Assembly (NCBI GenBank): GCA_022828595.1
Contig: JAKGHH010000008.1
Coordinates: 8,483,728 to 8,547,727, forward strand
Reading direction: 5' to 3'
DNA: 64,000 nucleotides
DNA from: Nelumbo lutea
Lineage: Eukaryota > Streptophyta > Magnoliopsida > Proteales > Nelumbonaceae
Shown here in pieces: positions 24,162-36,100 of the stretch. Every line of letters begins with the position of its first letter. The first letter of the stretch is position 1. The notes under the pieces were generated by a model that was not told where the DNA came from, ran no database searches, and saw only the letters and a program-made list of their open reading frames with translations. Both the position numbers and the translations under genes were made by a program.

Positions 24162-27100
24162 ATTTAGTTTTGTTTTTGAAAATCTAATAAATGCGAACTG
24201 AGACTTTTCAGCTCGCATTTATTAGATTTTTAGTTCGCCAGTCTGGCAGTGGCAGACTGGCAACCAGACTGGCAAAACCGAACAGATTTTTGGCTTTTCC
24301 CTTTCTTTCCCTCTCCCTCTCTCTGAGCTCTCTCGACTCTCACTCCCTGTCTCTCTCAGACTCCCACTCTCTGGTCTCTTCCAGTCCCAGTTCTTCCCCA
24401 ACGGACCGATGGAGATCCCTCCTGCTTCGAGCGACACTGGCGAATGGCGATCCTTCCTGCTTCCACAACAACCTGACACCTTTCCCTCTCTCTCTGAGCT
24501 CTCTCTCTTTCGGATTCTCACTCTCTCAGACTCTCACTCTCCCAGTTCTCTTCGTTCTTCCCCAACGGACCGACGTCGACGGCCTTCAACGCTCCGCCCT
24601 CGGAAGCGATCCCTCCTGCTTCGGCGACATTCTCTCAGACTCCCACTCTCCCTGTCTCGTAGTTCCCTTTTTTTATTTTGAGGGCATAAAAAAAACCGAA
24701 AAACCAAACCGCGGTTAACCGATCGGCCGGTTAACCGATTGCATCGGTTCGGTTTCAGTTCGGTTAAATGTAAAAACGGAACAAATCGGTTCGGTCCAGA
24801 AAATGACCCCACTGTTCGGTTACCCCTAATGTCTATGTTTTATTGGAGGGCTGCCAAAAAAAAATTGTTGTGACCATGTGAACTAATCAAAACCAAACCA
24901 CCTAAGCATGCAGTCCCAATGTGATTTGGAATTTTGGATTTAAATTTGATGATTAGCATGTACATAATTTGGTTTTAAATTTGATCATAGCATGTTCATG
25001 GCTTATTGGAAGGTCACAAAAAAGTACTGCAACCACGTGAACTCATTGAAATCAAATCACCCAAGCATGCACTCCCTTGAAGATTTGGTTTTTCATTTGT
25101 TGATAGCATGTTAGTGTTTTCTAGGAAGGCCACGAGAAAGTATTGTGACCATGTGAACACATCACAACAAAACATGTTAGGCTACCTTGAGATTTATGAT
25201 TGTCATAATAAGGTAGTAGACCTTAGAGATAGTTTCTACTTTTTCATATGTAGTGAGTCATTTTGTACCATTTAGGGTAGGAAAAAGGCATGCACTCATT
25301 GGGTGATTTGATTTTCCATTTGATTGTTAGCATGTCTGTGTTTTATTATAGGGTTGCAAGAAAATGTTGTACTCATATGTGAACTCATTGAAACCAAATC
25401 CCCCAAGCATGCACTCATTCAGTTATTTGGTCTTTCATTTGATTAATAGCATGTTCGTGTGAACTCATCATTCAACATGTTAGGCTACACTAGTATTTCT
25501 AAATTGTCATAGTAAGGTAGAAGACCTAGAGGCAATCTCTAGTTTTTCATATGTTAGCGGGTTGTTAGTGTGCCATTTGGGGTAGCAATAGAAGATGCAC
25601 TCACTGGATAATTTAGCTTTTCGTTTGATTAATAGCAAGTTTATGTTTTATTAGAAGATCACAAACAAGTGGTGACCATGTGAACACATTGAAACCAAAT
25701 TACCCAAGCAAGCACACATAGGGTGACTTGATTTTTCATTTAGTTTTACTAGAGGGTCAAAAGAAAGTGTTGTGACCATGCAACTCATTGCTCCACATGC
25801 GAAGCTATCTTTATATTTCTTGATTGTCAAAGGCAGTGGACCCTAGAGGCATAGTTTTTAAGGAGTCAAGGCAAAGCTAGGTGAGGAGATTTTTTTAATA
25901 AAACCCATCTTTCACTATTACTTGTCACCCAGTTGCTTAGGTGATGTGCTTTTCTGAATAAAAACCATGAATCCCAAGTGTTGTGACCATGCAACTCCGT
26001 GCTCCACATGCTAAGCTGTTTTTGTATATCTTGAATATCAAAGGCAATGGACCCTAGAGGCATAGTTTTTAAGGAGTCAAGGAAAAGCTAGGTGAGGAGA
26101 TTTTTTTAATAAAACCCACCTCTTACTATTAATTGTCACCTAGTCACTGTGATGTGTTCTTTTTGAATAAAAACCATGAATCCTAGGGTAATTCCTTAGG
26201 TTCCATAGCAAGCAGCAACCATCTTTCGCTATTAATTGTCTATAATCTTCACAAAAAATGTGTAAGTTCATTTGGAACATAGAAAATTAACATATTCATG
26301 AAAAAATGGAAGAAAAGAAATTTCAGAAAATAAACGGTTTGAGCCTCTATTTTTGTATTAGGAAAAGAAGAAAAGAAAAGAAAGGGTGGAAGAAGAGATG
26401 AAAATAATCAATATGTGTTGATTGGATAAAATTTTAAGTTCTTCCATGCTTATCAATTCAAGTTTTGAAGTCTTCAAGGGTTCAAAATAGTATACATGTT
26501 GATTGAGCCCCAACAAATAAAAAAAATAATCAAAAGAAACTAATATTTTAACTTAAACTGAATAAGTTCGTTTAATAATGTTTGTTTATTATCCTAATCT
26601 TAAAAGTTAAGAATATAGAAGTGTCCAAGAGCACCATGTAAAAAATATGGAGCAGTTAAGTGAGGTAACCCTCCACAAGCAAGCCTTATCACCTAGCCGG
26701 CACCTTGATAGTTATGGTGGACACATACTTTAAATGTGAAAGGTTTGCAAATTATTCCAAGGAAAATCTTAACCACACAACATGGATTAACAGTGGTAGA
26801 TGTGTGCATTAAAAGAGAAGAAAAAGAGAGATGAAATAGGTGCCTAAGAATTAAGTGGGAAAATCTAAAAGGAGAAAGGTGGTGCTTGGGAATTTTATTG
26901 TCCTAAATAGGCTTTTGAAAAAGCCACTTTTTGAAAAAGCACTTGTTTAGTGTTTGGCTTGTCACCAACTTTTTTGAGCTTCTTAAAAAGCCACTTTTTG
27001 AAATGGGCTTTTTGAAAACACTTTTTTTAGTGTTGGGCTTGTCACCAACATTTTTGTTCAAAATAGCTTCTTGCAAACGTAAAAAGCTAAATTGATTTTA

Positions 27101-30100
27101 CTTTTTGCTTTTTAAACAGGCTTTTTAATGGGAAAAAAACAATTAGAGCTTTTTCACCAAATGAACTTGTTAGTGTAGAGGTATTTCTGTCTTTATACTT
27201 ATGTTGAGGTTGCTGATCTGTAATATTATATTAGAACTAGTGTCCCTCACTTAAATAAGGGCACATGTGTCTTTTCCATTATATTAGTAATATAAAACAT
27301 GTCTGGCCGAATGGGAGAAGTGATCTTTCCCGAATTCGAACCAGACTTTTCTTCTCTCCTTTTATCCTCCTTTCTCTCTCTCTTTCTTTCTTCTTTCTTC
27401 TCTCTTCTTGGCTGTTATCAGACTGACAGAACTCAAAGGCAGGCCGAATTATAATAGAAGCACTTCCAAACGTGGCCAAAATTTGCCACAATTTAAAGAT
27501 AAACTAATAATAAAAGGAAAATAGGATTTAGATGAGGAGACTAACTATATGTGGCTTGAAATGGCTAGCTATATAAAGAAAGTAAGAAAAAGAGGTTTTA
27601 ATAAAATCTAAAGGAAAAATTTTGAAACTCCAAAGAAACTTGGTGGTGGAATAAGGAGGTTCAAAATATAACCAAAGCAAAACAGACATATTATGAAAAA
27701 AATGGTAAAAGACTAAAAATTTAGAAAATTTGGAAAAATATAAAATCACAAAAAAAAGGAAAGTTAAGAAAATGAGCAAAGCTAAATTTAGGGCATGTAA
27801 CAAACTCTTTCATAAACTAGGCACTAAAATGGAGAAAATAGAGTATATAAACTTGTAAAGGTAAGAGAAAGAAAAGGAAGAGATTTAAATCATGTTTGAT
27901 GAAAAGAGTCTTGATAAAAGACTAGGAAATCAAGGAAAGATGCAAAATCTATTCTGATAAATTGCTAAATAAAGAACATATAAAGGGTGCTAGTGGGGGA
28001 CGTACTTGTAAAATTAGAATTTCTAAAGTGAAGGATGCTTTAAATAAAATGAATAAAGGAAAGGTATGGGAAAAGTAGGTCTATTATGGCTATGACTACA
28101 AACATATCAAGTCGAATCCAATTTTATCTAATATCCAAATTTGATTCATTATCCAACGAATCACCAAAATACCAATTCAAGTCAAATTTGTTAAGGGAGT
28201 TGGATATACGGACTTGATAGATTTCAGTTCAACATGACTTAAAGTTGTTAGTTTAACAAATTAAATTGAGGAAAAAAGAAAAATGAAATAAAGTTATGCA
28301 AAACATTATAGAGAAGGGCAAAAATCAACTCAAGAATAACAACCAATTCTAAACTATCAACAATAAACCCAAAGAGAAACATGAAAGAAACCCATATTTT
28401 TCTTGATAAGAAAAAAATTAAAAAAAAAAACGCCAACTAGCATAAAACATGAGACTATTTGATTTGGGGAAAGATGTGAAAGTTGAAGCTATTACATCAA
28501 AACAGAAAAGCAAACATCATTTGAGAGAAACATGACTTGATTTTTAACAAGAAACATAGTTTTTTCAAGGAGAATAAAGAGAAGAGGGTGAAAATACAAA
28601 AATAAAAAATAGCAGGCCCTCTGTCAGTTATAGATCTTAAGGCACCATGTTTTTTCTCTTCTATTCCACTGGGGACTTTAAGTGTGTGACCTTTATTAAT
28701 TGATTTGAGAAGTTAGGAAGAAGCCACCCTGGTTGAATACCCATTTCTATCCCTTACAACCACTGCATGTTATGTTAGGGTTTCTATTTTTCTCAATGGT
28801 TTAAATTGAGTTTATTTAACAAATGGGTTTTAATATCTTTAGCCTTGCAGTTTAGTTAAAATACTTAAAATACTCTCAAATTAAACACGTTAATAAGGGG
28901 TACACACAAGTGTATATAACGGATCAAATGAAATTATAATAGATTTACTGCAGAGGCTAAATATCATGCTATGGCTCATGGGGTGGCTTGACTGTTGTGG
29001 ATTAAGAATCTTCTCAGAGAGTTGGCTCATGGAATATGCAGTACTACTGCTATAACATTTTCCATATAATTGGAAGTTTTCTGGTTAATGCCTTTTCACA
29101 ACAAGCTATGAACTTTAGCCTGGTAATATCCATGTTATAGACTTATAGTAAGGGAGAGGACATAAAATTCCTTTCTATCCACTTCATGTTGTGTAGACCT
29201 TATCTTAGTGGTTTAAAGTATAACAATAAACTGACGAGTACTTGCTCTATGAAACAAAATAACTTGTTTTTTTTATCAATAACTGGAATTCATTAGATTA
29301 AAAGAATTTAGTTACAGCGCTCCAAAGAGAGATAAACAGGCTTAACTCTCTTCGGGAAGATAACAAAAAGGAAAAATTTACAGAACAGCCCAAAACATTT
29401 GATCCCTTCCCACCCCCTGCTTTGTCAAAGCATCAGCAAATGCATTTGCTGTTCTCTTGACCCACTGAAACTTGATTTCCAGTCCTCTAGTTAGCCACTT
29501 AATCTCCCTCCTCTCATTAGCATATTTCCAAAGTCCACTACCTTCTTGTAACCAAATTAAGACCAGCTTTGAGTCCCCTTCAACAACTAACTTTTGTATA
29601 TTCAGTTCCTTAGACTTCCTTATACCCTCCAGTACTGCATAGACCTCAGCTTTGAGAGAGCCTCCAAACCCAATGGAACCTGAATACAAAGCGAGCACCT
29701 TCCCACCCTCATCTCTGAAAACCCCTCCTACACCTGATGGACCTGGATTTCCTTCACTACTTCCATCGAAGTTTAGCTTTATAAGTCCACTTCCTGGTGG
29801 TAACCACACAAGACAAACTAAAGAGCGAGCAGGAGCAGAATTTGCCACCTCCAGCCAGCTATTCAGCAACATATCCGTAGAAATATCAACAAACAGGTCC
29901 AAAGATTTCAGCCAACGAACCACCCTCACGGTTACTACTTCAATAAGGCATTCTTTACTTCTTTCAATTTCGGAGAAAATTCTGGTGTTCCTTTCCTCCC
30001 AAAGAGTCCAACAAACAGCAGCCCTCACACATCTCCACATTATCCTTCCCCTTTTGTTTGGCCAACCAAAGAATGAGGGGCTAAACAAACTTTGAATGTT

Positions 30101-33100
30101 TGGCGGTGGGGTCAACCTGCAACCAAAAGTGGAAAGAAACCATTCCCAAAGATCAGTAGCAAAGGGGCAAGAAACTAATAAGTGGTAGGAGCTTTCACCA
30201 TTAGCCTTGCAAAGAATGCACCAATTCGGAGACAAGCACCAAAAAGGCCTTTTTCTTTGGAGTACGTCACATGTATTACATCTTCCGAGGAAGGCTTCCC
30301 AACAAAAGGCTCCAATCCTTGGAGGAATCGGCTCACCCCAAACATCCTTAACTGGAAAGTTTTGTGCAAATGGACTGGATGAAGGCAATAGGAACTTGAA
30401 GAAAGAGGCACAAGAGAAGGTTCCAGAGGGAATTAGGGTCCATAGTCTCTTATCCCTCTCAAAGGAATCCAACACCACCCGGTCTAAGATCTGAACCAGA
30501 CTCATGGCATTTTCAACCTCTACATCCCTTAAGCCTCTTCTAAGCCCCAGATCCCAATCAAACCCAAAATTAGACTGAGAATGAACTAGAAAACTGGACA
30601 CAACCTTGCCCTTAAATCAGGAGAGTGAAAACAAGGGAATTGGTCTTTCATAGGTATCTCACCCACCCAAATGTGCTCCCAAAACTTTACCTGATTCCCA
30701 GAGCAGAGATCATACCTAATGTGCTGCAAAAATGAAGGAAGAATGGCATGTATAGATTTCCAATGAGAGGCACCAACAGACCTTGCCAAAGTCCCAGTGT
30801 CCTAGCCATCATCTGCCTAACCGTGAATACTTAAAATTACCCTTGTCCACAGCTTATCCCTCTCACCTCCACAGCCATTCCCCAACAAGGCTTCACTTTT
30901 CCACCGAATGTTACCTAAACCTAACCCTCTGTCAGCCCTACTCCTAGAGACTAGTTCCCAATTCACCCTGTGATCCTTCCTCTCCTCCCCTGGTTCCCAC
31001 AAGAAGTCTCTCATTAACTTCTTCAAACTCCTACTTATCTTCACCGGGATCCTAAAAACCGATAAATAATACACAGGCAAACTAGCTAGTGTAGATTTGA
31101 TCAAAGTAATTCTACCACCCAGAGATAAATAGTTCTTCTTCCAAGAGGCTAGCTTCTTAGCAAATCTATCAATTACGGGGCTCCAAAAGCTCTCTTTCCT
31201 CGGGTTATCCCCTAAGGGCATTCCCAAATAGTTTAGCGGCCATTGAGACACCGTACAACCCAAAGCTTCAGTCCTCTCCAATATAGCTTATTAAACAAAA
31301 TAACTTGTTTAACAAGCAAAAATAAATTAAGAACATTTTTTAAATTCTAAATTTGTCTAGTGAAGCTTCTAATAGGTAAGTTCAGGAATAAAAAAAAAAA
31401 CAAGAAGGAAAATATTTCCTTGATCATTCCAAGCACTAATAAAAAATCTAGTAAATAAACTTCTAGAAAGAATTAAATACTTTTCAACACACAAGCGACT
31501 TTTGAGTGCAACTTTTAAAATAAGGTAATTATCATTAAAAAATTTTTCAGTTGACAAATTATGAAACACAGACAAAGTTACAAACCATAATTTCTCCTTG
31601 CTTCAGATTCTTTCCTTTAACCACATTCATTGGGCATTTCAAAGCCAAGTCTTCAGATATAAAACCAGTTCCATCAGTGTGTATAAGAGGTTCCCCACCT
31701 TCATTACAAATGATGTGTCCATCCTCATCCTACAATTCACAAGCATATCAACTTAACAAAATGAATACCAAAAAATTAAGCTTTATTAACAGACGCATAT
31801 TAAACAAGGTAATCTCAACCTTTTCTACAGACTAAAAGGAAACAAACTGAAATACCCGGCATGGTTCGTCTTCTATCCTTTGGATATCCACAGATGCAAG
31901 ATCTACCTCAAGCTTGATGGTCTTTGACAAAATGAGAGAAAACCTACACTCCCAAATTATCATGATGTTTTAAAGGAAATAAGAATAAATATGGCCATAG
32001 AAGAAGGCAAATAGGTTACCAACCTAGCCATATATTTAGAAATGTTGGAAACTGTGTGTACATGCATAAACACAGACCGTGCTTCATGAACTGATTTATT
32101 AAATAAAATATATTGTGTTTTCTCCTCCAATGATGCGTTAGACTCCAGGCAAACAAAATAACATTTTACAGGTGATGAAGCTGGATTTTTCCTCTTTTTT
32201 TCTTTACCTCCATCTTTGAAAACTGGAAGAAAAATAGTTATAAGATAGATGAAACTAATGTTACCATTCTTGAAATATATAGGAAAAAAAGGAAAGAAAA
32301 AGGAGATTCATATTATGGAATAACTTTCCAGTACAAAACATGAATAAATGACTAAGACTTTGTATAGCAAGGAGGGCTTAAGCAACAAGAACAAGAAGAA
32401 ATCATGTTTGGCCTGCAAGTCAAGATGGAATGATGGATATTATTTTTCCAATAACAGCAATCACTTCAACAAGCTATAGTTGGGGAGCTCAAGGGATGAG
32501 ATCCAAGCCAGCTTAACATATACCAAGCCTTTCCCTTTTACATACATTGGTGTACAAACCAGCATTGCAACAGCACCTTAATTTTGATAACGCAACAGCA
32601 CTTTAATACCCTTATTACTTAATTCACAGTGAAAAAAACACAGGAGCAACACCACTGAACACTAAACCAGCACCTACTCAATGATCAAACTCCAGGTTAC
32701 TTGAGAAAAAACAGTCCTACGCCCTTCATAGACAAACCAGACCACTCCCAAGTATGGATGAAGGCTACTCACCACCAAATCAGACCACACAGGCACAAGA
32801 TACTGAAGGATTACTGCTGTTACAGCAGAAATAGTTCATACCAGACCTAACGAGAGTACGTACTATTTTCAGGCAAGAGATATCAGAGAAGGAGAGGAGG
32901 AAGAGAGGAGAGAAGAGAGACAAAAAAAACTGGATTAAAACTTGTATCTGGCGGCGTCAGATATTAGCTTATATATTAGGGCAACCCAACTAATAATAAA
33001 AAGAAAAGGAAATTACAAGAGTGCCCTTACAGCACTAAAAAACAGAAAAGCATAAATAAAACGCCTCAGAGAAGAGGCTAACTGATTCCAACACTCCCCC

Positions 33101-36100
33101 TCAAGTTGGGACATAGATATCAATCATGCCCAACTTGTCGCATAAATCATTGTGCCGCGGATGATATAATCCCTTGGTAAAGATGTCTGCAAGTTGATCC
33201 GTGGAACTAAAATATGGAGTGCACATTTCCCCATTTATAATTTTCTCCCTAATAAAATGCTTGTCAACCTCAATATGTTTAATTCTATCATGGAGCACTG
33301 GGTTGGCAGCAATGTTGATAGCAACTTTATTATCACAATACATGGATATGGGGCCATCAACAGGAAATCCCAACTCACTCAACAAGTTCTTTATCCACAT
33401 AACTTCAGCCACTCCATGGGACATTGCTCTATATTCAGCTTCAGCACTAGACCTTGCCACAACATATTGTTTCTTGTTTCTCCACGTGACTAGGTTTCCT
33501 CCTCCCACAAAGGTGCAATACCCACTAGTAGACTTTCTGTCATCAACTGATCTGGCCCAGTCAACATCTGTATACACCTCAACCTTCAAGTGGCCATTCT
33601 TTTGGAAAAGTAAACCAGCCCCTGGGAACTTCTTTAGGTACCTGAGAATTCTATCGGCTGCCTCTAAGTCTTTGGGGCATGCATGAATTGACTAAGAACA
33701 CCCACAACATAAGCAATGTTTGGTCGTGTCATAGACAAATATAATAGTCTGCCCACAAGTCTCTGGAATTGTTTCACATCCTTGATAGTCTCACCTTGAC
33801 AATCACTTAACTTGACAATCACTTAATCTATGGTTTGGATCAATAGGGGAGTCAACAAGTTTGACTCCAAGTTTTCCTGTATCCTGTAATAAATCTAGGG
33901 TGTATTTTCTTAGAGAAATGAAGATCCCCTTTTTCAAACTGGCCACTTCAAATCCAAGAAAATACTTCAAGAGACCTAGATCTTTCACCTCAAATTGAAT
34001 GGCTAGGAACTCCTTTAATCTCTGAATTCCCACCTTCCAGTCGCCTGTGATCACTATGTCATCAACATACACTATCAAAGCTACAATTTTTCCTTCTCCC
34101 TTTTTCACAAATAATGTATGATCAGTCTGACATTGTTTATAACCAATTTGTTGTACAACTAGGTAAAACTTGTTGAACCAAGCTCTCGGTGACCATTTTA
34201 GTCCATACAAGGACTTCTTTAACCTACACACCTTTTTTTTCTTGGTCTTGAGCATAGAAACCAGGAAGTTTCACCATGTACACTTCTTCAAGATCACCAT
34301 TCAAGAAGGCATTTTTAATATCTAACTGGTGGAGATCCCAATCAAGGTTAGCAGCAAGAGAAAAAAGAACTCTGATAGAATTCATCTTTAGCAACCAGAG
34401 CAAATGTCTCTGCATAGTCTACTCCATACACCTGAGTAAACCCTTTCGCCACCAACCGAACTTTGTACCTTTCTACTGTACCATCATCCCTGTGCTTTAC
34501 TGTAAAAACCTACTTGCACCCTACCGGTTCCTTTCCCACAAGGAGATCCACTAATTCCCATGTACCGTTTTTATGTAAGGGATCCATCTCTTCTTTCATT
34601 GCATCTGTCCACTCAGGTACTGAAAGAGCTTCTGCCACATTTTTGGGGATAGGGATACTGTCAATGGAAGAGAGAAAAGAAAGAAAGGAGGATGAGATGT
34701 TCTCATATGAGATAAAGTGGGAGATAGGATGTCTGGTGGTACAGGACCTAACTCCCTTCCTTTGTGCAATAGGGATGTCAAGGTCATTGGCAAAAGAAGA
34801 ATTAATAGCAATAGGATCAGGAATATCAACGGGAATAATAGTACCTAATGGAATGTGATCTGTCCCCAATGAATCTGATGATGTTGGTGGTATAGTTTCA
34901 AGTTGCTCCACAGCTTTTTAACCCAACTAGCCCTTGCAGTGACGGAGAAAGACATGGAACGGAGGAGGGTCAAATAGGGGAGGTAGTACTTGAAATTGTT
35001 TCTCCTTCACCCCATTCTCCCCATGAGGAGAAACCGGGAAGAAGGGATCACCCTCAAAGAAAGACACATCCATAGAAACATAGTATTTTCGAGAGACGGG
35101 ATCGAAACAATGGTAACCCTTTTGGAAAGAAGGATAACCCAAGAATACACAAGGAAGAGCACGAGGGTCAAGTTTACCATGGTTAGGAGACAAGTTTTGA
35201 ACAAAACAACGACAACCAAACACACGAATGGGAATAGAAAAGATGGGAGCTTTGGGAAATAGGAGCTGATGAGGGGCCTTGTACCCTAACACTCGAGATG
35301 GCATACAGTTGATGAGATAGGTAGCACATAACACAGCATCCAACCAAAAACGTTTTGGAACACTCATATGGATGAGTAACCCACGAGCCACTTCAAGTAG
35401 ACGGCGGTTTTTCTTTCTGCAACACCATTTTTTTTAGGAGTTTTGGCACAAGAACTACGACGGATAGACCCACACGAAGCAAAGAACTCCGTGAGATCAC
35501 TGTGGAAGTATTCTTTGGCATTGTCAGACTAGAAAATTTGGATCTTTGTCTGAAATTGAGTAAATATCATAAGATGTAAATCAGTCCTCAAATATTAGGT
35601 ATAAATTTGAATATTAGAAGAAAAAGAAGAAGAGAAGTAAGAGCAGCAACACAAGAGAAGAAGATGGCGAAAAAGAGAAGGAAGAAGAAGAAAAATTGAA
35701 TTATTTTCCCTTTCTCCTCTAATCCTTTTTTATTAAGAATTAAAGTTAGAGTAATGACAAGTATGCCCTTAAGTGGGCGGCCAGCTAGGCAGTAACATAA
35801 AGAGATTAAACAAAAAGAAATAACAGGCCCATTAAGAGAGGCCCATTAGCCAACAATAAAAGAAAAGATATTACAAGAGAAGATACTAGGACCCATTCGG
35901 TCCAGTCTCTTTACATCATATGTTGGAAATCTTTCACAATCTTTGGTACTTCATCTATGGACCGCATAGATGATAAAGTAACAGGGCCCCAAACATCAGA
36001 ATAAACAATATGGAAAGGGAAATTGAATTTATTATTTCTTGAAGAAAAATGATTTCTACAATGTTTGCTCAACTGACAAGTTTGACATTTGAACTCAGAC

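Larger units (their letters stand above)
18404..24828. mobile_element. hAT-like element 3, split by copia C
   Basis: Perfect 8-bp duplication ATGTCTAT (18396-18403, 24829-24836). Ends are TAAGGGTGAGC and GGTTACCCCTA. The arms are rich in ACCGAACCGGTT-type motifs and pair with each other. After removing copia C (18596-24091) about 0.93 kb remains, including a (TA)n run, a hairpin at 24181-24229 and a CT/GC-rich stretch at 24240-24690. No transposase. Confidence 0.85.
17940..25860. repeat. Diverged tandem array in RDR intron 8 (interrupted)
   Basis: Copies of a non-coding unit marked by '(A)AGCATGCACTC', 'TTTGGTTTTTCATTTGA', 'ATAGCATGT' and 'GACCATGTGAACTCAT' recur at about 18124, 18350, 24903, 25073, 25287, 25406, 25589 and 25704. 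Short (115-121 bp) and long (170-215 bp) spacings alternate, so the compound unit is about 300-336 bp. The array is split by the insertion at 18404-24828. Parts may be a local satellite. Confidence 0.6.

Noticed and set aside
24191..24718. 175-codon Ser/Leu-rich frame
   Set aside because: It crosses the hairpin and pyrimidine-rich repeats in all frames; composition comes from CT repeats, with no domain.
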